A stretch of 64,000 bases of DNA, taken from Beroe forskalii (taxonomy: Eukaryota > Ctenophora > Nuda > Beroida > Beroidae). A program made the position numbers and the translations under genes. Below the pieces are notes generated by a model, which saw nothing but the letters and a program-made list of their open reading frames with translations, was not told where the DNA came from and searched no databases. Positions 22,943 to 34,705 of the stretch are shown piece after piece. Location: positions 558,001 through 622,000 of the forward strand of contig WFMF01000005.1 in the NCBI GenBank assembly GCA_011033025.1, in the 5' to 3' direction. Every line of letters begins with the position of its first letter. The first letter of the stretch is position 1.

Positions 22943-24301
22943 GAAAATTGCCTCTACAGTCTACTGGCAAGAGAGCTCTTCATTATATAATATCAGCTTT
23001 AAACAGGAATTGCGCCTGCCGACAGAATTTTTGTTTGTCTGTTGTTCCCGTAGGCAGGCGCTTAATTTCCCCCCCCCCCCCCCCCCCCCCCCCCCGTGCT
23101 TGTAACCTAAGCATTATAACACAGCACGCAGTCGTAGTAAGAGTATAAATACTGTTCCGATACGCATGCTGCGCGTGACCACCGAGAACACGCATTGGCA
23201 CGTGCCATTTCTTCTAAAATTCTTGCGCGCGCGTTTGTATGTACCAAGTTGTTTTACTCAGTTCGTTGTAGATTTCGCGCCATTTTTTTAAATTGGTTCA
23301 CGTTTCGCATCATATTTTGTCACCGTTTATTCACGCGATGTATATGTGTATATTTTTGAATGTTTATACTATCGGTATATGTATATGTGTATATGTGTAT
23401 ATTCTTGAATGTTTATACTATCGATACTATTGATATCACTTTTCATCTGATTTGCAAATTTTGTGCTTTCGTTTTCTGTTTAAATTTTGTCGCTTGTTCC
23501 GAAAAGCAATATTCCTCTTTCACATCGACCATCGTATACAGTCTAATAGTTATTCAGTTTGGCACTAAACCAAGTACAGAACCAAAGCCTTTTCCTCCAA
23601 TGATCCTCACTCCTAAGATTTTAACACACGAATCTACGCACAGCCCTTAATCTAGAATTTATCATAATTTAAGAGAGTTTAAGCATATGTGGCACGGATT
23701 GGCCTAGTCAGCCTATAATAATTATAATAATAATGTTTTGGCAGCTTAGCCAACTCAGTTCATACATATAAAAACACTTAATCTACCCCTCTTCCAAATC
23801 ATGCTGTTAAAATGCCAACTCGTTTGATATGACATACTAATCAGTGGACTCCTCCCACTTTCACCTAGAGTTCAAGTTCGAATATGAGCCGTTGCTTACA
23901 ACTTCACCTCTTCGAATTACCCATTTCACTGATGGTTCTTGGCTTAAGATTAATATTTTCGACAACCGACTGCCTCAAAATTTAGAAATTCGTGATTTTG
24001 AAAATTTTATTAAAAAGGCACGGACGGACGGACGGACAACGCGACTGGTATTGTAAAGGTGCAATCCGGGCACTAACCAGAAATTACAGTAGTTGTATTG
24101 TGACTATACAAATATCCTATATTTCTCACCTTCCCAAGCTCCCAAACACGATCTCTGCCAACCCTCTTCAATGCCTTTTTGTAAAACAAAAAAGGCGTTG
24201 GGGAGGGAAAAAATTGTCTGTGAAGATCAATAATTATAATGCCGAACACATTGTTTACATTCGCTATTTTAAAGTCAATTCTTTAGTTCTATGCTACTAT
24301 A
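22943..24301. other. Intron sequence with homopolymer and microsatellites
   Basis: Includes a poly-C run of about 26 bases at 23069-23095, TATATGTGTATA microsatellite-like repeats duplicated at 23338-23425, and four CGGA units at 24023-24039. The plus frame 23844-24056 has no recognisable family. Nothing here is supported as a gene. Confidence 0.45.
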
Positions 24302-24381
24302 CTAATGAGAGGTAGGGTAGTTATTATCAATTCCCTGCAGTGAAAGGGAAAACACACTCAAACTAAAACTGCAGTACCCAC

Positions 24382-25001
24382 CTGGCGGGAGTTCGGTGTC
24401 ATTTATTTTTGCAACGATGGCTACAGATGCAGCGGAAGTGACAGCGCCAACCCCGGCCCCAGTCACAACACCAGCAGCCACTCCGAAGGGTGCTGCAAGA
24501 CCCCCCGTGCCAACTGTTGCTCCAATAGCCAGAGCCGTGACACCTGCACCAGCAGTGGCCTTCCCACAGTTCTTAGCTAACTGTTTGGCGTGTTTATGAT
24601 TTCCGGCTAGTTTCTCATGTATTGCATAACAAGCAGATCCTATAGTGCTGTTCTCCGCGTAGGTGTGCCACCTCTCCCGGGCGGCCGTGTCATCCCCGCC
24701 CCCTATCATGTCCCCCAGGGACTCCCCGCAAGTGGCCAGCTCGTGGAAGACAGGCACTCCCTTGAGCAGCCCGCCACCGCACACCAGCTTGCCAGCAGCC
24801 CTTCCTGTCCCTTTCAAATAGAACACTGCCTTTTCTTTATCTTCATGGATACTGTGGTGAAATGCAACGAATGTTGATCCAAGGACGCTGTCCTCCGAAT
24901 AGTTAACCCAGCGTTTTCTGGCTGCTGCTGGATCCCCCGCTATAGCATCCCCGAGGGATAGGAAGAAGTGGAGACTTCTTGAAACACCGGAACATTCCCC
25001 A
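24382..25001 (-). CDS. Upstream exon of the deaminase gene: two repeated modules and a glycine-rich segment
   Basis: Minus strand. It codes two copies of an unknown module of about 75 residues, marked by SLGD-x-I-x-G, AARxRW and S-x-GS (ARKRWVNYSEDSVLGS at about 24920 and ARERWHTYAENSTIGS at about 24670). These are followed by a Gly/Ala-rich hydrophobic stretch (AGAGVTALAIGATVGTGG onward) of the glycine-zipper type that in bacterial toxins precedes or crosses membranes. It ends at a CAG/GTGGGT donor (24382) in phase 1, matching the acceptor of the deaminase exon. The upstream limit is unsure: a stop lies just before an AG at about 25001, and module 1 changes frame near 24960. N-terminal exons are not identified. 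Confidence 0.55.
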
Positions 25002-25135
25002 TCTAGTCAAAAGTCATGTGCAAATATTTGGATATGAAGACTGGATATGAAGAATGTACTAAACACTTAAACAGTAACGGGATTTATAAATACGATCAGC
25101 TATGTAACATTGTAACATGATACTGGACTGCATGA
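25002..25135. other. Spacer upstream of the deaminase exon
   Basis: Short AT-rich stretch between the exon edge and the second MITE. On the minus strand CACATGACTTTTGACTAG just before the exon could serve as an acceptor, implying further upstream exons. Confidence 0.35.
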
Positions 25136-25143
25136 TACATGCC

Positions 25144-25989
25144 CAGGGCCGTAATTCCCGGGGGGGCTAGGGGGGCTGAAGCCCCCCCAAGATTTTTGAA
25201 CTGACTCCAAAAAATTCTAACTCCCTATTAAAATTTCCAACTTAACTGATATCTATAGTTTACTCATTAAATATAGGGAATGATATTGATGCATTATTCG
25301 CAATTGTGAAGGTTTCAACACCATATCAACACTTCATGTAGGCTAGTTTGTAGGGTCATCATGGTATTTTTTATCTACAGACCTGAAACCATAGTACAGA
25401 AGTGCTGTAATCAATCCATGTTTCCATAGTTAGTAGGCAAAAATAGTAATGAAGAAAGGATTAACTATAAATATCATGCTCATACCGTGCTCATAACATG
25501 CTCATATCACGCTCATAACATGCCCATAGATTTATGCAAGTGTCATACTGAAATCAAAAAAAAGATTCAATGATGTTCATAATAATTTAACGCCTAAAAA
25601 TCAACAAGTGCTCTGGGCTAACGATGGGTCATTAGTTTGGCAAGGGTGATTATGAGCCACAATAGCACAATGTGTTCTGCACACAGTTTTTTAACATGAA
25701 AACTTGCTCAAGACTTGTCAAAGTACCATTGGACGACTCATAATTTTCATGATTCTTACCCATTTCTGTAGCCCAAAATTCATTCTCAGACATTGAAAAA
25801 CCCAAAAATTTTCCCCCCCGCCAGGGGCTCTGCCCCTGGACCCCGCTGGGGGCTGCGCCCCCAGACCCCTGCCTCCGGGGGGCTCTGCCCCCCTAGCCCC
25901 CCGCCAGGGGCTTGGCCCATGGACCCCATCCTCTGTGCTCGCTTCGCTCGCCCAGCCCCCCCAACTCAAAATTGAGAATTACGGCCCTG
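25144..25989. mobile_element. hAT-type MITE, 846 bp, with 8-bp TSD
   Basis: Terminal inverted repeats are CAGGGCCGTAATTC and its exact complement at the right end. The flanking octamer TACATGCC is identical on both sides (25136-25143 and 25990-25997), as for hAT elements. The subterminal parts are C- or G-rich (25155-25190, 25812-25970), with repeated GGGCTCTGCCCC/GGGGCTGCGCCCCC palindromes. There is no transposase. A related fragment occurs at 56500-56760, sharing GATTTATGCAAG and AACAAGTGCTC. Confidence 0.9.
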
Positions 25990-25997
25990 TACATGCC

Positions 25998-26695
25998 TCA
26001 CATGAGTAAATACTTTAAAATGAAATTTAATGATATTTTTCCAAAAAACAAATCAACATTGTTTGGTTGTGGCGGAAGGTGGGGTCTTATAATGGTTGAG
26101 GGTTAGAAATGTATCATTCAAAAAATGTTATTCTACCTACCTGGTAGTATTACCAACTTTATTCTTGGTAAAACTCAAAATCTACCGCAAAAATTTCAAA
26201 TCAATCCAGCCAGTTCATATAAAGGTTCATAAACCCCCAAATTTAAAACCAATTTCACCAATTTTTAACGTGAACCCATAGTCGGCAGATAAAAATGCGA
26301 AATTTTATTTCAATGAGCTTGCATTCAGCTTTGTTGTCAATCTATGCTCGAATCTGAACCCTTAACCCTACTTCTTGAGTTCTTCTGTGCGCTCAACTGC
26401 TCGAGGTTAATATGCAATCGTAAAATTTGGATATGTCGGAAGTTCGTTGAGTTGCGCCCCTACATCCAGTAACAAAAAATTGCGCACTTTAGACTCCATT
26501 TCAACTTTTAAGATTTTTTGATTATTCGAACTTCTATAAGTTTTATCTCAATCAATCTGTTTTTATTTTGTTATTTTTGATCAATATTTTCAATTTTTTT
26601 TGATAAATTTTGTAATTCTGGAAAATTTCACCACTGCCCCCACGAACGTAAAATTGATCCATATCGAAATTGAAAATATTTTTAAATGTATTATT
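25998..26695. other. AT-rich intergenic stretch
   Basis: No gene is recognised. Short plus-strand frames (25912-26281) have no family resemblance and run through transposon-end sequence. Confidence 0.4.
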
Positions 26696-26696
26696 A

Positions 26697-26905
26697 CCCT
26701 GCAGTGTAATTACTTTTCGAATTTTTGAGCAATATTAATCATGTAATATCACCGTACCCAGCAGTTGAATTACTGTCGTGTAATTACTATGCCTCAACTG
26801 TTGAATTACTATTCAAGTGTTGAATTACTATTCCCCAGTTGAATTACTACTGAATTAGATTCAACAATTTTCTAAAACGGCCATTCGCACGATTCTAACC
26901 TATTT
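26697..26905. repeat. Left copy of a 200-bp inverted repeat pair
   Basis: Begins CCCTGCAGTGTAATTACTTT and contains several spaced copies of GTTGAATTACTATTC. It is the reverse complement of 35630-35840 (same terminus, CACCGTACCCAGCAG core, and AAACGGCCATT near the inner end) with small indels. Confidence 0.85.
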
Positions 26906-27379
26906 GCTATCTCTGTGGATGTAAATAGGAGAATAATAACTCCCATGATATCTGTTATCGCACTTTTCTTATAAACGATTCGATATAATCTATTCTTAAC
27001 CATTATATACTGCAAAACAGGATAAAATAGCGATAAGGCAAAAAATATTCGGTACGATATATGTTATATTCTTCATGGCATTCGGTAGCACAAGATAAAG
27101 TAAATATGAGCACAATGTATAAAATACGATATATCTAAACGATTTTATAGGGTAACACAAGATAAAGATAAAATAGATAGAAGGAACACTATCGTATACA
27201 CCTAAATGGCGCCACCAGACGGGCTTGATAACTCCATCTGTGTTTCAATGTTTATTTATCTAGTCTTAGAGATATAACGCAGACTCGTGGCGCCATATAT
27301 AGTGTAACATTGCTCCGTTTGTCAAATTCAACTACATTATTTCTGTATTGCCGTCATTTCTATCTGTCAGTGTTCGTTA
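26906..27379. other. Spacer before the GPCR pseudogene
   Basis: AT-rich sequence containing repeats of the type AAGATAAA / CGATATA. No gene is supported. Confidence 0.35.
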
Positions 27380-27981
27380 CTACTATGACAACGATGTTGG
27401 GTACCACTGATGCTAAGCCACCTAAAACTGATCTCCAGATTGTCCAAACTTCCGCTGAAAAGCTATAGTAGCAGTAGTATTGTAAATAGTCGAATTGCAC
27501 GTCATCCTTATCAATAACAATTAAGGCAATAGGAATAGTTAGAGAACAGATCCAGATGATTCCACAGACGATATGAGCTTTGGATTTGGTCCAGAGACGA
27601 GCATTTATTGGGTACTGGACTATGAGGAGCTTGATGGTGGTTAAGGCAGCTGTAAAGTAGAAGCTAGCCGGATAGGCGTAGTAACGTGCATAACTCTGAA
27701 AATAGCAAGGAAGGACCCTGATTATTCCGTTCTGAGATCAGAGTAACAAGAGACAGACAGTTGTTGAACGAGATGAATAGATCACACACTGCCATGTGCT
27801 GCATGATGGTGACAATGGCTTTGTGAAGCTTGAAGGCATCGTATTTTATGGATGCCAATAAGATGATGGAATCCCCCAGAAAGGAGGAAAAGATGGTTAA
27901 GATATAGTAAGAGATCCAGCAGTAGCGGACAACCTGGTTGTGGATGCCATACTCAGTGTAGTTGGTGAAGGAGACGTTCAT
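27380..27981 (-). pseudogene. GPCR pseudogene, paralogue of the intact gene at 30.8-31.8 kb
   Basis: It begins with the same N-terminus as the downstream intact receptor (MNVSFTNYTEYGIHN) and follows it through TM1 and TM2. Near 27710 it is frameshifted by small deletions relative to the intact copy (AGCAAGGAAGGACCCTG against AGCACGGGAAGGACCCCTG). Recognisable homology continues in other frames to about TM5 and stops near 27380, where the last transmembrane helices are missing. A 5' flank with about 35 extra bases is also shared with the intact gene, so the duplication included leader sequence. Confidence 0.85.
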
Positions 27982-28019
27982 TAGGTTTTCAAAGTATCCA
28001 GAGGTAGTGCTAAAAGGTA

Positions 28020-30780
28020 CTTAAATGAGGACCCAAACCCAAAGGTTGGAGATACAAGGAGCCTATTCAATGAAAGGTGCTGCAGGTAAGCAACTTAGTC
28101 TTATACTTTTAGTATTTCAGAGTGTAATTTCAGAGTACTTTAATTTGAGAATAGAATTCACTTGGAACAATATAAGACAGGTTATAACCCAATATAAATA
28201 GAGTAATTTTTTACAACTTCACACTTGATACCGATGTGATATTCTGTCTTTCTCTTAGAGTAAAAGGGATATCTTTTTAGAGTGTCTCAATCGAGGGTAA
28301 TTAGAAATGATTTCAAAGTCCTTTATATACAACAACATAATTAGTCCATAATATGATAACTGTAGAAGTTTTAACTCGTTAACGCGTCGATCATGAGACT
28401 GAAGATAAGTTGCGCAGTCACGATGTTGATAAGCAGCTCATCCTCTTCTATCCTGGTCCATGTTTCACGTCGCACGCATTAACACTTCCAATTGACTTCC
28501 ACCGAACTGACACCAAGTTTCTAGGGAGAGAGAACGTTAATTAAATCAAGTAAAGACACATAATTCGCACTGAGTATTCTTCAGGTGGTCTGATAACAAG
28601 TGAACAAGTCTAACTTCGCTTTTAACCTTAATTTCATTCTGACGTTATAAGCTGACCTGTTCACGAGGTGATATCACGATTTATGACAGAGCACGTACTT
28701 CTGAGAATTATCATGAATTATAGAAATAGTTATGAAAACTATTTCTAAGCAGGAGTACATTACAACATATCCTCCCACGAAAAAAGAACATTTTTCGTAG
28801 GAAAATTTTCTACTGTTTCCACAGCTGACTTTAAGTGGAACAGCGTAATCGAGTGTACAAATGCGCATATTCCCTACAATATGGAGTTCTGGATTTAACA
28901 GTATAATAAACCTGTGCATATTCGTCCAGATTTCCTCCATACCCTAGGTTAGCCAGTACTACTACTTAATTTGCAATATGACCACAAGCTTGACTTCAGC
29001 TATAAACTCAGTACAAAATGTGAATTAACTGAAGAAGTGAGATCATTGATTTCCAAGTTATTTGGAATAACCAATCAATCTCTAACCCTAGGAACCTGAA
29101 TATGTGTGAGCAATTATGTCAATTATCATAAGATGAATCTAATCTAATTCTATTTCAACATACAAAACATAAAATCGAATCAATTTAATTAAATAGATAT
29201 TTACAATCAATATACTCCCTTTTTGAAAGATGTCTTTCCCATCTCTTCAGGACAGTCTTTTGAAACTCATCTGGAGATCCATTCAGTGTTCCATGTCCGT
29301 GTGATTGACATTTTTAATTTCAATAGCATAAATTGCCTTGAAATCTCGTCTTGATTACTGATATGAAACCAAGCACAACCTAAACAAGTCAAAAAGTAAT
29401 CTGATTTCTACTCTTTGCTGTCAGGCTTTATCACATGAAATGCGATCTGCATTTCACTTATACTTCAGTCTGAGCCTTTTTGCTACCAGACCTCTTATCT
29501 CTTATATGCACAATATTTCGATATGTAATACTGACACGGGCGAGAGAAGTGTTAAATAACTTCATTAGTTGAAACCGTTATAAGACCATATTTTTAAACT
29601 CTATCAACTATGACTCTTACTAGAAAATTCTTCATCGAATTATTATTTCGAGGACCCTTCCGAGGACCGAACTCCAAAATCCTCCATTTCCTCACTTGGG
29701 TTACCGAAGTGATATACAGAAATTTAGCTGAATTAGCTAGCTAAAAATGTCGTACAGATATAGTTCGTCTTGGCTACGCATAAAACTGTCGAAACACTTA
29801 CTTGTGCACTGGTAAGTGATCTCCGGTAGTACACTGACGAACACGACATGGCGAAAAAATTAATTCTGTATATATGTGCATTTAAATGCACGAATATGGT
29901 CTTATTTTTCTAAACAGTCAATTTGATTTTATTAACATTTAGAACACAAGGAAAACTTTCGTTATCAAGCTTTATTTCCTCCTAAGTCTATCTTTCAGCC
30001 CTTTCTTGGGCGATTCAGTTACCCCTCACTCGTAACCCCTCACTTGTTACCCCTCACTCGTTACTCCTCACTCGTTACCTCCAATCGCTACTCCTCACGC
30101 CTAACATTCCACACTCTATTCTCTTAAGGACAAAAACGACTTTTAAATTTTTGTCCAAAGGGCCGGTAAAAAACTGGCCGATTAAAATGGGGCTGGTCAA
30201 ATTGAAGGCCAGTTGATTTAGTTCAAAATTTCAAATGAAACTATCATGACTTGGCTAATATAGTGTAAAATTCACTGGAACGTCATTACATCACACGATT
30301 CAAAAATGATTAAAACTTCTACTGCACTTCTATGGACATAATCGGAACAACCAAGGATTCTAGATACATCCCACACATAAAACACACTTCTAATAATAAT
30401 AATAATAAGTCACTGCCAATTGTCAAATTTCACAACTCTTTGAATAAACACACGAGCTGAACATTAAATTGCTTAGTACTGACCCTCCCTAATCCTTATT
30501 ATTGCAGCTATCATTATTGAAGTAACTTTCATTACATTAAATTTGATTTAGAATTAAGTCTGCTAGCGTTATTGCTAGTGTCATGATATTCTAAAGATTT
30601 TCAATGATTTTTAAAGCTACTTCATCTTAAGTTTTTCATCAATGATAACAACTGCCACTGGTATCTTCTTGCTGTAAAATTATCAAACACAAACGTTCCT
30701 TGGAACAATCTAAACAAACTTAATTAATGTTCTTTGGCGAATAAAACTCAGAATTGCGTTGATATAAGCAATACTTCTGT
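28020..30780. other. Repeat-poor AT-rich region, no gene identified
   Basis: No frame here resembles a protein family; the 88-codon minus frame at 28674-28940 is unsupported. At 30010-30115 a short tandem repeat of CCCCTCACTCGTTA occurs; a diverged relative lies near 34295-34340. TAA microsatellite at about 30392. Confidence 0.4.
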
Positions 30781-30782
30781 CC

Positions 30783-31841
30783 TTAAACTTGAGTTTCTGA
30801 TCTCTGTTCTCCGGCAGTTGACACAGCGTTCTCCCCCGCAGTTGTAGACGTTGTTTTCTCCCCTGCTGTAGAAGTGGTCTTGTCTCCCCTCACACCAGAT
30901 ATCCTTGCCTCTCCTCCTCCTCGTATCCCACAGATTGCCCTTCCAATAAGTGCTGCTCTTTGCCTCAGAAACTCCCTGAAACTCTGCACTGTAAGGCTGT
31001 ATATATAGAAGTTAGCCATGACGTTGATTTTAGTGGTGGAATTGGCTACTCTCCAGAAGTGAACGTATAGCATTGGATCCTTGATGAATTTTCCCAATAT
31101 GTGGAACAGCCCTACTGGCAGCACAGACAAACAGTACACCACAGCAGTTGCAATGACTGTCATCAGGCCTTGCCATTTAATCTTGTCTCCCGCTCGGTTC
31201 GTTACTCTCACGGCCTTCACTATGAGCCATGTAGTGGTTACTATGACAATTATGTTTGGTACCACTGATGCTAAGCCACCTAAAACCGATCTCCAGATTG
31301 TCCAAACTTCCGCTGAATAGCTATAGACACAGTAGTACTGTATATAGTTGAATTGCGCGTCATCCTTATCAATAACAAGTAAGATAATGGGAAAAGCCAG
31401 GGAACTGACCCAGATGATTCCGCAGACGATATGAGCTTTGGATTTGGTCCAGAGACGAGCATGTATCGGATACTGGACTATGAGGAGCTTGATGGTGGTT
31501 AAGGCAGCTGTAAAGTAGAAGCTAGCCGGATAGGCATAATAGCGTGCATAACTCTGAAAATAGCACGGGAAGGACCCCTGATTATTCCGTTCTGAGATCA
31601 GAGTAACAATGGAGAAACAATTGTTGAACGATATGAAGAGATCACACACTGCCATGTGCTGCATGATGGTGACAATGGCTTTGTGAAGCTTGAAGGCATC
31701 GTATTTTATGGATGCCACTAAGATAATTGAATCCCCGAGGAAGGAGGAAAGGATGGTTAAGATGAAGTAGGAGATCCAGCAGTAGCGGACAGCCTGATTG
31801 TGGATGCCATACTCAGTGTAGTTGGTGAAGGAGACATTCAT
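30783..31841 (-). CDS. Rhodopsin-like (class A) GPCR, divergent
   Basis: Intronless frame; I start at the ATG at 31841 (352 residues), because the frame upstream of it begins only with TTG. The N-terminus has two glycosylation sites (NVS, NYT). Seven hydrophobic helices are visible, starting with YFILTILSSFLGDSIILVAS (TM1) and MQHMAVCDLFISFNNC (TM2). The cytoplasmic end of TM3 reads KLLIVQYP in place of a classical DRY, and TM7 ends NFYIYSLTVQSFREFL, a variant of NPxxY plus helix 8. A serine/threonine-rich tail ends it. It acts at the plasma membrane with an unknown ligand. A decayed duplicate lies 3 kb downstream. The family looks like lineage-expanded invertebrate receptors. Confidence 0.85.
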   Translation of the reverse strand: MNVSFTNYTEYGIHNQAVRYCWISYFILTILSSFLGDSIILVASIKYDAFKLHKAIVTIMQHMAVCDLFISFNNCFSIVTLISERNNQGSFPCYFQSYARYYAYPASFYFTAALTTIKLLIVQYPIHARLWTKSKAHIVCGIIWVSSLAFPIILLVIDKDDAQFNYIQYYCVYSYSAEVWTIWRSVLGGLASVVPNIIVIVTTTWLIVKAVRVTNRAGDKIKWQGLMTVIATAVVYCLSVLPVGLFHILGKFIKDPMLYVHFWRVANSTTKINVMANFYIYSLTVQSFREFLRQRAALIGRAICGIRGGGEARISGVRGDKTTSTAGEKTTSTTAGENAVSTAGEQRSETQV

Positions 31842-31899
31842 TAGGTTTTCAAAGTAACCCAAAGGTTGGAGATACAAGAGGCCTATTCAATGGGGGGTG

Positions 31900-32400
31900 C
31901 AGCAGGTAAGCAAGCGAAATATAATTCTTGAATCTTAAATAACTGGAATCTGTTTTACAAATCTTTCGATCCTTGATCACGTGAAATCAGACGATTCTGC
32001 TCTCAGTTACCAATCTCAAGAACTGGTAGACACTTCATGTTTTCTGCTACGTCTGCAGCCTTTGCACGTGCTTTGAGAGATGAAACATCTGGCCAATAAT
32101 TTTCCTGAGTAGCACTGACAGGAATGTGTAAACTGGAAGAAGAATGCGAAGAATGCCACCGTCTTACCCTCCAGAAAGGGAAATTCCCCCGTCAGCAGCT
32201 TTCGAAAATTCCCCAGTTTGCCAAAATTTCGGTCGGAAGTTTAATAAGACAGCTCACTCGACGCCACTGCACGGCACCTTGTTTGCCAATAATTTGCCAA
32301 GGTTTTAATAGAATACTTCTCTTCAAAGAAGAGATGCCTTTTAACCAACTAAGGATCTGTGGGCAGCAGCCCCAGAAGCCAGACATTCTGAGTAGATGAA
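31900..32400. other. Spacer upstream of the GPCR, start of a repeat field
   Basis: From about 32380 the repeat GGGGGCGGCAGCCCCCAGAAGCC begins to appear in degraded form. The plus frame 32124-32399 is not recognised as a protein family. Confidence 0.35.
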
Positions 32401-33440
32401 ATAGTCGCCTCGTAATGATCCCTGCCCTAAATGTAGTCGAAATTTCAAGGTGCCTGGCACAGGAAATCTGTAACGTCGAACTGTATTTCAACTGACAAGC
32501 AGGGGTCTGGGGGCGGCAGCTCCCAGAAGCCAGACGTCCTTAGTAGATGAAATTGTTGCCCCATAATGATTCTTACCCTAAATGTAGCCGAAATTTGAAG
32601 GTGCCTGACACAAGAAATCTGAAACGAACTGTAGTTTAAATGACAAGCAGGGGTCTGGGGCGGCAGCCCCGGAGCCCCCAGAAGCCAGACGTCCTTAGTA
32701 GATGAAATTGTCGCCTCATAATGATTCCTAGCCTAAATGCAGCCGAAATTTCAAGGTGCCTGACACAATAAATCTGAAACGAACTGTAATTCAAATGACA
32801 GGCAGGGGTCTGGGGGCGGCAGCCCCCAGAAGCCAGACGTCCTAAGTAGATGAAATTGTCGCCTCGTAATGATCCCTACCCTAATTTAGGGTAAGGATCA
32901 TTACGAGGCGACAATTTCATCTACTTAGGACGTCTGACTTCTGGGGGCTGCCGCCCCCAGACCCCTTCTTGTCATTTGAATTACAGTTCGTTTCAGATTT
33001 CTTGTGTCAGGCACCTTGAAATTTCGGCTACATTTAGGGTCCCTAAATGTAGCCGAAATTTCAAGGTGCCTGACACAGGATCTGAAACGAGCTGTATTTC
33101 AAATGGCAAGCAGGGGCATGGGGATTGGGGCGGCAGCTCCCAGAAGTCAGACGTTCTAAGTACTTAAGTTGATGAAATTGTCGCCTCATAATGATTCCTA
33201 CCCGAAATGTAGCTGAAATTTCAAGGTGCCTGACACAGGAAAGTGTAAGGAACTATTTTTCAAATGACAAGCAGGGGCTTGGGGGCGGCAGCCTCCAGAA
33301 GCCAGAAGTTCTAAGTACTAGATGAAATTGTCGCCTCATAATAATTTTTGCTGATTTTCAAAGCACCTGAAATATGAAATCTACAACAAAATGAATTTAG
33401 AATGACAAGCAAAGGTCTGAGGCGAAGTCCCCAAAAGGCA
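32400..33440. repeat. Tandem repeat of about 150 bp with one inverted unit
   Basis: About seven units, each with GACAAGCAGGGGTCTGGGGG, AGAAGCCAGACGTCCTTAGT, GATGAAATTGTCGCCTCATA, CCCTAAATGTAGCCGAAATT and CAAGGTGCCTGACACA. Between about 32886 and 33044 one unit is inverted, so that two dyads are formed (around TAATTTAGGGTA at 32885 and ATTTAGGGTCCCTAAAT at 33040). Confidence 0.85.
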
Positions 33441-33514
33441 CATTTTCCAATCATCATGATCAAATGAAATTTTTGTCCAGAGTTCAACAGTTCATTCTGA
33501 GTTCAGTTTTTTGT

Positions 33515-33780
33515 CAAATCTTGAAGTCCCATTTTCCTATCCCAATCTCAAAACCCCACTTTTCCTACCACAGTTCAGTACCAATCTTGAAGCCCTAATT
33601 TTCCTACCCCAATCCCAATCTTGAAGCCCTAATTTTCCTACCCCAATACCAATCTTGAAGCCCCCCCCACTTTCCTGTTCTACCCCAGTGCAGTCCCAAT
33701 CCTGAAGCTCCACTTTCTCACCCCAATCCCAATCTTGAAGCCCCACTTTTCCTACCCCAGACCCAATCTAAAAAGCCTCA
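33515..33780. repeat. Tandem repeat of about 33 bp
   Basis: About seven copies of a unit such as CCCAATCTTGAAGCCCTAAT followed by TTTCCTACC, with variable C-runs. The minus frame through it is repeat-derived. Confidence 0.75.
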
Positions 33781-34700
33781 CAACTGCCAGGCTACCCCAG
33801 TTTCAATATCAATGTCCCATCTGTCATAAGTGAATTCCTCCTTGAAAATCTCAAACTACAGACTTCCCCAGCTTGTTGTTTATTAGCGCCTGCTTTGTGC
33901 GCTATGCGCACAAAGAGAGTCACTGACTGAATATCTCCTATTTGGCCAAAATTTTTCCCCGTCAGCACTGCTGACGAGGCTGACCACTATTGGAAGGTAA
34001 GGCCACCGTGTACTTTCTCAGTATCCTATATTTAATTCGATTCTAAAAAAGTCGAGAGAATATGAGCTGTTATTTAGGGAGAGGGGCAAGCCATTTTTTG
34101 GTAATTTTTGGTAATTATTAACTAATTCTATCTAAAAGTGCTGAATTAAATCTTGCTTTTGAGTAAAAAATCTATTTCGAGCGGAAAATATCACTGGTAG
34201 TGGTAAGTGGGTTACCACTTGCTACTCATCAACAAACATAATTGTAATCACCGCATGAACTTAATTCGAGTGGAAAATGATTTTTGAACCTCTCTACCCG
34301 TTACCGCTCGATCGTTATCTCTCACACCTAACATCATATATAATACCCTCTATTCTCGAGAAAGGCGTGCGTTGCCGCGCGTTCCTTGTGGAGCGCGCGT
34401 GTAACGCGAACAAGATGTGTAATCAATCTCTGCGTATAATATAACCTGGAAGCTATTTCATTGAGATCCTCGATGTCGTCAATGATGCTGTGAGTGTACT
34501 GGGGGACAGAGCCAACTATACAGATATTAAATTAGTATACAGCTGATATGATGCATAGCCACTTGGCATAGTTAGGGCAAAAGGGAATAATTAGTGCATA
34601 AAGTTTGGGCATGACCGAACCCGACTGCTTCTCCAACCAAGACTGAATGTCGACTGCTTATCTCGACAGCCAAGAAGCCAGCCCATCATTTACAGAACCA
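33781..34700. other. Spacer without recognised gene
   Basis: No exon of the downstream HERC2 gene or other gene could be placed here. Sequence at 34290-34360 is a diverged relative of the CTCACTCGTTAC repeat at 30.0 kb. Confidence 0.35.
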
Positions 34701-34705
34701 CGCTC

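Noticed and set aside
32124-32399. 91-residue plus frame
   Set aside because: No family resemblance, opposed by a minus frame of similar length, and its end lies in the 150-bp repeat field.
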